A model generated the notes under the pieces. That model made no database searches, had not been told where the DNA came from, and saw only the letters and a list, made by a program, of their open reading frames with translations. A DNA stretch of 64,000 nucleotides, from contig JADKKQ010000007.1 in NCBI GenBank assembly GCA_016720425.1, forward strand, positions 124,001 through 188,000, given 5' to 3'. The DNA comes from Betaproteobacteria bacterium (GTDB lineage: Bacteria > Pseudomonadota > Gammaproteobacteria > Burkholderiales > Casimicrobiaceae). A program made the position numbers and the translations under genes. Shown here one piece after another: positions 37,119 through 44,501 of the stretch (its first letter is position 1; each line of letters starts with the position of its first letter).

Positions 37119-38393
37119 TCATCGGCTCTTCAGCTTCTCGACCCCGATCGCCTTCATCACGTACTTCTCGTACGCGGGCTCGGACGTTCCCTTCTTCATC
37201 TTGCGGATGAAGTACTTCTCGAAGCCGATCTTGGCGAGGTGCACCCACTTGCCCTCGGCGAACCAGTTGACGTTGCGCGGCGGGATCTGCGGCAGCGCCA
37301 CGAAGACGATTCCGGTGTCGCCCATGTCGGCGAGGCAGACCGCGTTCCAGGTCGCCTTGTCGGCCGGCGCCTTGCCGTCCAGCTCGGCGCGGATGTTGTG
37401 CGCGGCCGCGGTGACCATCGACTCGATCATGTAGCCGGTCTTCGGCGCGCCGGTCGGCACCGGCGTCGCTTCCACCGGCGGGATCGCGACGCACACGCCC
37501 ACCGCGTAGATGTTCCTGAACTTCGGATTGCGCTGGTGCTCGTCGATCAGGATGAAGCCGCGCGGGTTGGTGAGGCCCTCGATCCCGAACACCGCGTCGA
37601 TGCCCTTGAACGCGGGCAGCATCATCGAGTAGCTGAACGGCAGCAGGTGCTCCTTCTTCGGCTTGCCCTCGTCGTCGTGCTCGACGACGTGCATCTTGCC
37701 GGCCTCGACCTTGGTGACCTTGGCGTTGCAGATCCACTTGACGTGCTTGTCGCGCAGCGCCGACTCGAGCATCCCCTTCGAGTCGCCGACGCCGCCCAGG
37801 CCCAGGTGGCCGATGTAGGGCTCGGAGGTGACGAAGGTCATCGGCACCTTGTTCCGGAGCTTGCGCCGGCGCAGATCGGTTTCCATGATGAAGCAGAACT
37901 CGTAGGCGGGGCCGAAGCACGAGGCGCCCTGGACCGCGCCGACGACGATCGGGCCGGGGGCCTTGACGAACTGCTCCCAGTCGGCCGCCGCGCGCTCGGC
38001 GTGATCGACGTGGCAGATCGACTGGGTGTGACCCTGCGGTCCGAGGCCCTCGATCTCGTCGAACGCGAGCTTGGGCCCGGTGGCGATCACCAGGTAGTCG
38101 TACGGCAGCGTCGAGCCGTCGTTGAGTTCGACGGCGTTCCGGTCCGGGTGGACGCGCCTGGCGCCGGTCGGGTTGTAGCGGATGCCCTTCTTCTCGAGAT
38201 ACGGGGCGACCGGAAACTCGATGTCCTTGCGCTTGCGCCAGCTCACCGCCACCCAGGGATTGGAGGGCACGAAGTGGTAGTTGGGCCCCTGTCCCAGCAC
38301 GGTGACGGTGTCACCGGCGCGCAGCAGTTCCTTCATTTCGTAGGCCATCGGCATGCCGCCCAGGCCCGCGCCAAGAATCACGATGTTCGCCAT
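37119..38393 (-). CDS. sqr: Sulfide:quinone oxidoreductase-like flavoprotein
   Basis: A 424-residue FAD protein with an N-terminal dinucleotide site (VILGAGLGG) and the SQR patterns YDYLVIATGPKLAFD and GASCFGPAYEF. Three cysteines, Cys127, Cys159 and Cys353, match the three redox cysteines of SQR, and FVPSNPWVAVSW is typical of the group. It oxidises sulfide to polysulfide or sulfane sulfur and reduces quinone at the inner membrane, either for energy or for detoxification. AGGAGGACGAGC precedes the ATG. It lies inside an operon with an RND pump and its adaptor, an unusual combination. Confidence 0.88.
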   Translation of the reverse strand: MANIVILGAGLGGMPMAYEMKELLRAGDTVTVLGQGPNYHFVPSNPWVAVSWRKRKDIEFPVAPYLEKKGIRYNPTGARRVHPDRNAVELNDGSTLPYDYLVIATGPKLAFDEIEGLGPQGHTQSICHVDHAERAAADWEQFVKAPGPIVVGAVQGASCFGPAYEFCFIMETDLRRRKLRNKVPMTFVTSEPYIGHLGLGGVGDSKGMLESALRDKHVKWICNAKVTKVEAGKMHVVEHDDEGKPKKEHLLPFSYSMMLPAFKGIDAVFGIEGLTNPRGFILIDEHQRNPKFRNIYAVGVCVAIPPVEATPVPTGAPKTGYMIESMVTAAAHNIRAELDGKAPADKATWNAVCLADMGDTGIVFVALPQIPPRNVNWFAEGKWVHLAKIGFEKYFIRKMKKGTSEPAYEKYVMKAIGVEKLKSR

Positions 38394-38455
38394 GCTCGTC
38401 CTCCTCCTGCCCGGTTCGTCGCGCGACGGGCTCTAGGCTGTGGTGAATCGGGATT

Positions 38456-39538
38456 TCACTTCGCCGCGGGGGCGGACGCGGCCGACGCGGCCATGCCCGC
38501 CTGCACGGGGTTCTGCGCAACGCGCTCGCCGCCCGCAAGGCCGGCGAGGATCTCGACCAGTCCGCCGGCGACACTCTCGCCGGCGCGCACCTGGCGCAGC
38601 ACGGCGTGGCCGTCGCGATCGACGACGTAGACGGCGGTCACCTCGCCACGCTTCAGCAACGCGGCCGAAGGCACGGCCAGCGCGCGCGTCGTGCCGGTGA
38701 CGAAAAACGCGCGGGCGAACTGACCGGGCAGCACGCCGACAACCGCGGGAAGGTCGAGCCGGACCCGGGTCGAGTGCGTCCGCGCGTCGGCCACGGGTAT
38801 CACGGTCACCTTGGTCGCGCGCACCGTCGCGCCGCGGCCCGCCAGCTCGATTTCGACCGGCGCGTCGAGCTTGGCCTTCGCCAGCGCGGCCTGCGGCAGC
38901 GTCGCCGTCACGCGCAGGTCCCTGGGATCGAACACGGTGACCAGCGCCCGCCCCGGCTGCGCCATGTCGCCCAGCTCGACGTGCGTCGCGCCGACGACGC
39001 CGGCGAACGGCGCGGTGATGGTATTGAACGTCTGCGCGGCGCTCGCCTGCACGGCGTTCGCCTTGAGCGCGGCCAGCTGCGCCTGCGCGGCCTTCAGCTC
39101 GGCATCGGACTGGTCGACGGCGGCCTGGCTGACGAACTTCTGCGCCTGCAGGCTCACGTTGCGGTCGTGCCGCCGCTTGGCGTTGGCGAGATTCGCCTCG
39201 GCCTCGGCGACCTGCGACCGGCTCGCCGCCACCGCCTGGTCGGCGGTCCGCGCGTCGATGCGCAGCAGCACCTGGCCGGCACGCACCGTGTCGCCGGCCT
39301 TCACGGAGAGTTCGGTGATGCGGCCGGCGACCTGGGCGCCCAGCGTCGCCTGGCGCACCGCCTCGACGACGCCTTCGGCCGCCAGCGTCTGCGGCAGGTC
39401 GCGCACGACCGCATCGAAGGTGGGACCGACCCCGCCGGCGGCCGGCTGCGCGACGGCGACCGGCGGCAGGGCCAGCCCGACCGCCAGCGCCAGAGCGACC
39501 AAGGGCCGGGCGAGCCGTCCCGCGGCGAAAAGCGACAT
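38456..39538 (-). CDS. RND efflux membrane fusion (periplasmic adaptor) protein
   Basis: A 360-residue HlyD/AcrA-type adaptor. It has a signal peptide ending near VAVAQPA, a lipoyl-like half (AQVAGRITELSVKAGDTVRAGQVLLRID), an alpha-hairpin rich in Ala/Gln (residues 100-170), the second lipoyl half (ITAPFAGVVG) and a beta-barrel/MP domain. It bridges the RND pump encoded downstream to an outer membrane channel. Start ATG 39538 lies nine bases after the DUF2892 stop, so the two genes are co-transcribed. Confidence 0.9.
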   Translation of the reverse strand: MSLFAAGRLARPLVALALAVGLALPPVAVAQPAAGGVGPTFDAVVRDLPQTLAAEGVVEAVRQATLGAQVAGRITELSVKAGDTVRAGQVLLRIDARTADQAVAASRSQVAEAEANLANAKRRHDRNVSLQAQKFVSQAAVDQSDAELKAAQAQLAALKANAVQASAAQTFNTITAPFAGVVGATHVELGDMAQPGRALVTVFDPRDLRVTATLPQAALAKAKLDAPVEIELAGRGATVRATKVTVIPVADARTHSTRVRLDLPAVVGVLPGQFARAFFVTGTTRALAVPSAALLKRGEVTAVYVVDRDGHAVLRQVRAGESVAGGLVEILAGLAGGERVAQNPVQAGMAASAASAPAAK

Positions 39539-39546
39539 CGGCGACC

Positions 39547-39741
39547 TCAGGGTTTGCGGCAGGTCTTGATGCCGAAGGGAAGGTACGCGGGACACCAGCG
39601 CAGCAGCCCGGTGGCGAGGGGCACCAGACCGATCAGCCCCCACCAGCGCGCGTTGCCCTCGAGCACGAACAACAGCGACAGCAAGCCCAGGCCCACGACG
39701 ATCCGCACGATGCGATCGACACCACCGACGTTTGCTTCCAT
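39547..39741 (-). CDS. DUF2892 membrane protein, first gene of the sulfide/RND operon
   Basis: A 64-residue protein with two helices: MEANVGGVDRIVRIVVGLGL and LIGLVPLATGLLRWCPAYLPFGIKTC. This is the DUF2892 pattern with two conserved cysteines at the end. It follows the CRP-type palindrome at 39803-39818 by 62 bases and leads the operon MFP-sqr-RND-DUF2892. Confidence 0.85.
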   Translation of the reverse strand: MEANVGGVDRIVRIVVGLGLLSLLFVLEGNARWWGLIGLVPLATGLLRWCPAYLPFGIKTCRKP

Positions 39742-39802
39742 TGCATTGACTCCGTTGCGTTGTGGACAGCTGAAGACTATAGGGCATGCGTCGCCGGCCC
39801 TA

Positions 39803-39818
39803 TGTGACCTGAATCACA
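39803..39818. promoter_or_regulatory. Perfect CRP-type palindrome before the sulfide/RND operon
   Basis: TGTGACCTGAATCACA is TGTGA-N6-TCACA without a mismatch. It stands upstream of the DUF2892 gene at 39741 and downstream of the CbiM-like gene on the same strand, so it most likely controls the sqr/RND operon. The Crp/Fnr-family gene at 40623 is a local candidate regulator. Confidence 0.65.
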
Positions 39819-39882
39819 GTCCCCCCGGATTCGGGCGCGCGCTGCGAAGCCCCGGCGACGGCGGGCGCTGCGACAAAAGGCC

Positions 39883-40575
39883 TCACCGGCCCAAGATGTA
39901 GCGGCGGTCGTCGAACGAAACGACCCAGTGCGGCCGATAGACGACCAGCAGCGTCAGCGCCATCCCGTTGAGCGTCGCCTCGCCGAACGCGAGGTAGACG
40001 AGATACGGGACGTAGTCGCCGAAGACCAGCTCGGCCGGCCGGCCGGCGCCCAGCGTCAGGACCAGCGCCCCCGCGAGCCCCGCCGCGATCAGCGACAGCG
40101 CGGCGCCGAAGAACGCGACCACGAAGACGTAGACGAAGAAATTGGGCGGCAGGCGGCGCTCGGCCAGACGCAACGTCGCCCACGTCACCGCCACCGGCAG
40201 CGCCGCCATCGTCACCCAGGCGAGCGGCCCGCTGGCCCAGACGCCTCCCTTCACCAGCATCAGGACCAGCACCGCCGCCGCCGAGCCGACGAGGGCCAGC
40301 GCCGGACCCGCCGTCAGCGTCAAGGCGGCGATGCCGAGCAGGTGGAAGGTGAAGCCCTCGCCGACGGTGGCCTGGATGCTCCACAGCAGGATCAGGGCGA
40401 ACAGCGTGCCGTACCAGACGTGCACCTGCTCGCCGTCGGCGAAGCGCGACCATGGCGCCCGCAGGAGCGCGAGTGCCAGGACCGGGGCGGCGACGATCCA
40501 CCCGATCGCGGCCCAGGCGACGGGCAGCTCAACCCGCGTGAGATCCACGTTCGGGGTCCTGGCGCATCCCGGCAT
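39883..40575 (-). CDS. CbiM-like energy-coupling factor permease
   Basis: A 230-residue protein with about six membrane helices, of the family annotated as energy-coupling factor ABC transporter permease (CbiM/CbiL-like). Features are the VGEGFTFHLLGIAALTL stretch near residue 70 and a C-terminal FGEATLNGMALTLLVVYRPHWV. ECF substrate units of this kind take up cobalt or nickel, but no CbiN/Q/O partner gene is nearby. AAGGAG lies eight bases before the ATG. Divergent from the Crp/Fnr gene, with 47 bases between. Confidence 0.75.
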   Translation of the reverse strand: MPGCARTPNVDLTRVELPVAWAAIGWIVAAPVLALALLRAPWSRFADGEQVHVWYGTLFALILLWSIQATVGEGFTFHLLGIAALTLTAGPALALVGSAAAVLVLMLVKGGVWASGPLAWVTMAALPVAVTWATLRLAERRLPPNFFVYVFVVAFFGAALSLIAAGLAGALVLTLGAGRPAELVFGDYVPYLVYLAFGEATLNGMALTLLVVYRPHWVVSFDDRRYILGR

Positions 40576-40622
40576 TGTAGAATCTCCTTGCCGCGCGGTT
40601 CCCCGCCGCCCTCGACCCGACC

Positions 40623-41321
40623 ATGGCCAACGCTTCAGCCTCCGCCGACCCGCCGCTGTCCACGCTGGCGCGGCGCCTTGCCGAGACGTTCCCGTCGCTC
40701 GCCGCCGCCCCGGCGGCGACGCTGGAGCGATTGGCCCGCGGCAGCGTCCACCGCAAGGTCCCGCCCGGCACCGTCATGTTCAGCGCGCATTCGCCCTGTT
40801 CCGGCTACCCGCTGGTGCTGGGGGGCAGCATCCGCGTGCTGCAACGCTATCCGAATGGACGCGAACTGCAGCTCTACCGGGTGAAGCCCGGCGAATCCTG
40901 CCTGCTGTCGGGCAGCTGCCTGCTCGGTCAGGCGAGTTACGACGCGTCGGGGATCGCCGAAACCGAAGTCGAGCTGCTGATCGTGCCGCCGGCGGAGTTC
41001 CAGGCGCTGATCGCCGGCGACGAGACCTTCCGTCGCCACGTCTTCGCGATGTTCGGCGAGCGCCTCGCGGCGCTGATGCAGGTGGTCGAGGCGATCGCCT
41101 ACCAGAAGCTCGACCAGCGGCTCGCCGCGCTGCTGGTGAACAAGGGGCCGGAGGGCGACATCCACGCCACGCATCAGGCACTGGCCGACGAGCTCGGCAG
41201 CGTGCGCGAGATCGTGTCGCGGCTGTTGCGCAGCTTCGAGGACCGCGGCTGGGTCGATCTCGGGCGCGAACGCATCCGGGTCGTGGATCGCGGCGCGCTG
41301 GCGGGTCTGGCCCGTGGCTGA
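40623..41321 (+). CDS. Crp/Fnr-family regulator with paired cysteines
   Basis: A 232-residue regulator. The N-terminal cyclic-nucleotide-type beta roll (about 45-125) carries Cys59, Cys93 and Cys99, the last two in GESCLLSGSCLLG, a form found in a subgroup without the FNR Fe-S ligands. The C-terminal helix-turn-helix (about 184-205) has the recognition helix SVREIVSRLL with E-x-x-S-R as in FNR, plus an Arg next to the Glu as in CRP. The sensed signal may be redox or reactive sulfur, given the nearby sqr operon with a CRP-type box. It is followed six bases later by the hemerythrin gene. Confidence 0.85.
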   Translation: MANASASADPPLSTLARRLAETFPSLAAAPAATLERLARGSVHRKVPPGTVMFSAHSPCSGYPLVLGGSIRVLQRYPNGRELQLYRVKPGESCLLSGSCLLGQASYDASGIAETEVELLIVPPAEFQALIAGDETFRRHVFAMFGERLAALMQVVEAIAYQKLDQRLAALLVNKGPEGDIHATHQALADELGSVREIVSRLLRSFEDRGWVDLGRERIRVVDRGALAGLARG

Positions 41322-41327
41322 AGCCCG

Positions 41328-41879
41328 ATGACCACGATGGGCCGCGATCTGCTGCAGGACCACGCCGCGCCGGGTTACGACGATCCGCTGGGCATGCTGT
41401 CCGCCTGCCATCGTCGGATCGAGCGGCAGCTCGCCACCCTCGCCCGGCTGCAGCGGCACCTGCCCGAGCACGGCTCCGACACCGATGCCCGTGCCGCGGC
41501 GCGCGGCATCCTCCGCTACTTCGACACCGCGGCGGTGCACCACCACGCCGACGAGGAAGGCAGCATCTTTCCGCGCCTGACCGAGCTCGCGCCGGCGGCG
41601 ACCGCGAGGCTGCTGGCCGATCTCGCCGCCGACCACCAGCGGCTCGCCGCGCACTGGCGGCACCTGCGGCCGCTATTGGCGGCGATCGCCGCGGGCAGCC
41701 GCGCCAACCTCGCCCCGCGGCAGGTCGCGCTGCTGCGGCAGGCCTACGACGCGCACATCGCGCGCGAGGAAGCGGAGCTCATTCCGCTGGCGACGGCGGC
41801 GCTCGACCGTGACGCGCTGGCCGTGATCGGCGCCGAGATGGCCCGCCGGCGCGGCGTGACCGCGACTGCGCCGCCGTAG
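41328..41879 (+). CDS. Hemerythrin-domain protein
   Basis: A 183-residue four-helix protein with likely diiron ligands His28, His72 (in HHHADEE), Glu76, His103, His143 and Glu147. Bacterial hemerythrins bind oxygen or NO, or help repair iron centres. It begins six bases after the Crp/Fnr gene and is co-transcribed with it, which supports a role in oxygen, NO or sulfide stress sensing. The start is ATG 41328 or 41337. Confidence 0.85.
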   Translation: MTTMGRDLLQDHAAPGYDDPLGMLSACHRRIERQLATLARLQRHLPEHGSDTDARAAARGILRYFDTAAVHHHADEEGSIFPRLTELAPAATARLLADLAADHQRLAAHWRHLRPLLAAIAAGSRANLAPRQVALLRQAYDAHIAREEAELIPLATAALDRDALAVIGAEMARRRGVTATAPP

Positions 41880-41940
41880 CACCGCGAGCAGGTCGCGCGT
41901 CCGCAGCGGCGGCACGAGCCGCCGCTGCCACCTGCCGGAA

Positions 41941-43338
41941 TCAGATCACCTTCGAGTACTGCGCCTTGACCTGCGCCTCGCGCAGATAGCGGTCGAACTG
42001 CATCGCCACGGTGCGCACCAGCAGGCGCCCGCGCGGCGTCACCCGCAGCGAGCGCGCGTCGAGCTCGACCAGCCCGTCGGCGGCGAGCGGCTGCAGCGCC
42101 GCCAGGTCCGGGGCGAAGTACTCGGCGAACGGTATCCCGAACTCGGACCCGACCGCGGCGAAGTCCAGCTCGAAGTTGCACATCAGCTTCTGGATGACGT
42201 TGCGCCGCAGCAGGTCGTCGGCGTCGAGCAGGACCCCGCGCATCACCGGCAGCTCGCTGGCGTCGAGGCGCTGGTAGTACTCGTCCAGCGTCTTCACGTT
42301 GGCGACGTACGACGCCCCCACCTTGCCGATGGCCGAGATGCCGAACGCCAGCATGTCGCAGTCCGGCTTGGTCGAGTAGCCCTGGAAATTGCGGTGCAGC
42401 AGGCGTCGCGCCTGCGCGACGGCGAGCTCGTCGGTCGGCTTGGCGAAGTGGTCCATGCCGATGTAGACGTAGCCGGCGGCGCCGAGCTTCTCGATCGCCA
42501 GCGCCAGGATCGCGAGCTTGGTTTCCGGCGCCGGCAGCGCGTCGACGTCGATGCGCCGCTGCGGCTTGAACAGGTGCGGCACGTGCGCGTAGCTGTAGAG
42601 CGCGATGCGGTCGGGCGCGACCGCGATCACCTTGTCGAGCGTGGTCGAGAATCCCGCCACGGTCTGCCGCGGCAGCCCGTAGATCAGGTCGGCGTTGACC
42701 GAGACGAAGCCGTTGGCGCGCGCCGCCGCGATCACCGTCATCGTCTCGGCCTCGGTCTGGATGCGGTTCACCGCCTCCTGCACCACCGGATCGAAATCCT
42801 GGATGCCGACCGAGATGCGGTTGAACCCGAGCTCGGCCAGGAAGGCGATGGTGTCGGCGCCCACCTTGCGCGGGTCGACCTCGATCGAGACCTCCGCCTG
42901 CGGCGAAAACTCGAAGCCGCCGCGCAGCATCCCCATCAGCGTCGCCATCTCGTCGCGGGCGAGGAACGTCGGCGTCCCGCCGCCCCAGTGCAGCTGCTCG
43001 ACTTTCGGCCCGCCCTCGATCAGGCCGGCGACGATGTCGATTTCGCGCCCGAGGTAGCGGATGTACTTGGCCGAGCGTCCGTGATCCTTGGTGATGACCT
43101 TGTTGCAGGCGCAGTAATAGCAGATGGTGTTGCAGAACGGGATGTGCACGTACAGCGACAGCGGCTGCCGCGGCCGCTCGTGATTGCGCGTCTGCAGGGC
43201 GTTCACGTAGTGCTCGGCCCGGACTCCGGCGTGGAAGCGATCGGCGGTGGGATACGAGGTGTAGCGAGGACCGAACCCGTCGTATTTCTTCACCAGGGCG
43301 GTGTCGAGGACGAGGTCGGCAGCAGCGGCGTTGGCCAT
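41941..43338 (-). CDS. hemN: Oxygen-independent coproporphyrinogen III dehydrogenase
   Basis: A 465-residue radical SAM enzyme that forms protoporphyrinogen IX without oxygen. The SAM [4Fe-4S] motif is FCNTICYYCAC (Cx3Cx2C plus the HemN-specific extra Cys). Also seen are the N-terminal YDGFGPRYTSYPTA, HWGGGTPTFL, SVGIQDFDPVVQEAVNR and GLPRQT. The start at 43338 gives the family N-terminus and has GGGAG five bases upstream. It is preceded by a perfect FNR-type palindrome, so low-oxygen induction is expected, as is common for hemN in proteobacteria. Confidence 0.95.
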   Translation of the reverse strand: MANAAAADLVLDTALVKKYDGFGPRYTSYPTADRFHAGVRAEHYVNALQTRNHERPRQPLSLYVHIPFCNTICYYCACNKVITKDHGRSAKYIRYLGREIDIVAGLIEGGPKVEQLHWGGGTPTFLARDEMATLMGMLRGGFEFSPQAEVSIEVDPRKVGADTIAFLAELGFNRISVGIQDFDPVVQEAVNRIQTEAETMTVIAAARANGFVSVNADLIYGLPRQTVAGFSTTLDKVIAVAPDRIALYSYAHVPHLFKPQRRIDVDALPAPETKLAILALAIEKLGAAGYVYIGMDHFAKPTDELAVAQARRLLHRNFQGYSTKPDCDMLAFGISAIGKVGASYVANVKTLDEYYQRLDASELPVMRGVLLDADDLLRRNVIQKLMCNFELDFAAVGSEFGIPFAEYFAPDLAALQPLAADGLVELDARSLRVTPRGRLLVRTVAMQFDRYLREAQVKAQYSKVI

Positions 43339-43711
43339 GGCGGCTCCCGATAAGCGGACGTACTCCCGCGAATGGGCCGAATTGTCACCCCCTCCGTTAC
43401 AGCGCACCTTGACCGGGGTCAACGTTCGGGGCCTCGGTCCGGCCACGGACGACCGGAAACGAGACCCGTCGACGAGCATGGGTTCGGCCGCGGCCGACAG
43501 GGTGCCCGTGTTCTGGCCGCTCTCCGCTCCCGGTGGCCCGCCGCGGGGCACCCGCGGAAGCCGGTGCAGTATACTTTTCGTGCGCACGAGAGCCTCGCTG
43601 CCGTATGGCGCGTCGTCCGCGGCGACGCGCACGGGGCGGTACGATGGGGTGCCTCGGCGCGCGCGAACGTGTTGCGTCGATTTTCGTTGCCATGAACAGA
43701 GGTGAACCGCC
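43339..43711. other. Divergent region between hemN and the Rap1a-like gene
   Basis: 373 bases. It contains the FNR-type box for hemN (43409-43422) and a TATACT (43570-43575) that may be the -10 of the plus-strand gene at 43712. No other gene seen. Confidence 0.5.
43409..43422. promoter_or_regulatory. FNR/Anr-type palindrome before hemN
   Basis: TTGACCGGGGTCAA is a perfect TTGAC-N4-GTCAA palindrome, 71 bases upstream of the hemN start. Proteobacterial hemN genes are commonly controlled by FNR, Anr or Dnr through sites of this form. Confidence 0.7.
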
Positions 43712-44077
43712 ATGCGTCGATTGATTCTTGCGCTTGCACTGCTGACCTCGGGGGTCGCCGTCGCGGCCGATTCGAGCACCTTCCAGTTGCGCAATGCGGA
43801 CGATCTCGTGGTCGCGTGCAGCGTGCCCCAGGACCACGCGCTCCACGCGAATGCGACGGGCTTTTGTCACGGATTGCTGGTCGGCGCCTACAGCTATTAC
43901 AACGCGACGGTGAGCGCCGAGAACCGCTTCATCTGCACGCCGACCCCGGTCCCGACGCGTGCCAAGGTGATGAACGAATTCGTGGCGTGGGCCAAGTCGC
44001 GGCCGCAGTACATGAACGATCCCCCGCTCGATGCGCTGTTCAGGTATCTGGCGGAAACCTATCCGTGCAGGAAGTGA
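43712..44077 (+). CDS. Rap1a/Tai-like periplasmic protein
   Basis: A 121-residue exported protein with a signal peptide (MRRLILALALLTSGVAVAAD) and four cysteines in the mature part (VVACS, TGFCHGLLVGAY, FICTPT, TYPCRK). The GFCxG pattern and helical spacing match the Rap1a/Tai family, which includes type VI secretion immunity proteins; many members lie outside such systems and are uncharacterised. No effector gene is adjacent here. AGAGGTGA precedes the ATG. Confidence 0.75.
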   Translation: MRRLILALALLTSGVAVAADSSTFQLRNADDLVVACSVPQDHALHANATGFCHGLLVGAYSYYNATVSAENRFICTPTPVPTRAKVMNEFVAWAKSRPQYMNDPPLDALFRYLAETYPCRK

Positions 44078-44111
44078 TCCCACGCCGCAACCTCGAAACA
44101 GGAGAACCGGG

Positions 44112-44381
44112 ATGATCCGCAATACGACGATTTGTGGCGCGCTGGCCGCCGCCCTCATGCTTTCCGGCTGCGCGAGCATGACCGACACGCAAAAGCGCAC
44201 GACGACCGGAGCCGCCCTGGGCGGGGCGGTCGTCGGGGTCGCCACCGGCGAGTGGGCGTGGGCCGCCGCGGGCGCCGCGGCAGGAGCCGCGGGTGGTTAC
44301 CTTTACGACCAGAGCAAGAAGAACGAGCAGAAGGCCTATGAAGCGGGCGTCAGGGACGCCCAGGGCGGCAAGCCGAAGTAG
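44112..44381 (+). CDS. Glycine-zipper lipoprotein
   Basis: An 89-residue outer membrane lipoprotein candidate. Lipobox LSGC with the cysteine at residue 20, then a glycine zipper (TGAALGGAVVGVATG, AAAGAAAGAAGGYLYD) and a charged tail. Similar small lipoproteins insert a hairpin in the envelope. Starts 34 bases after the Rap1a-like gene, with GGAGAA just upstream, so the two may form an operon. Confidence 0.8.
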   Translation: MIRNTTICGALAAALMLSGCASMTDTQKRTTTGAALGGAVVGVATGEWAWAAAGAAAGAAGGYLYDQSKKNEQKAYEAGVRDAQGGKPK

Positions 44382-44501
44382 GCCGGCCGTCGCCCGGCAG
44401 CCGGTGGGTGGCCGGTCGACGCAGCCGCACCGGGCAGGTCCGCAACGGCCGGGTCGAAGCGCCAACGGCTGCCTCGCGTGCCGCCCGTCCCTCGGCGCGC
44501 T

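Noticed and set aside
33887..37210. 1107-residue plus-strand frame
   Set aside because: Antisense shadow of the RND pump gene.
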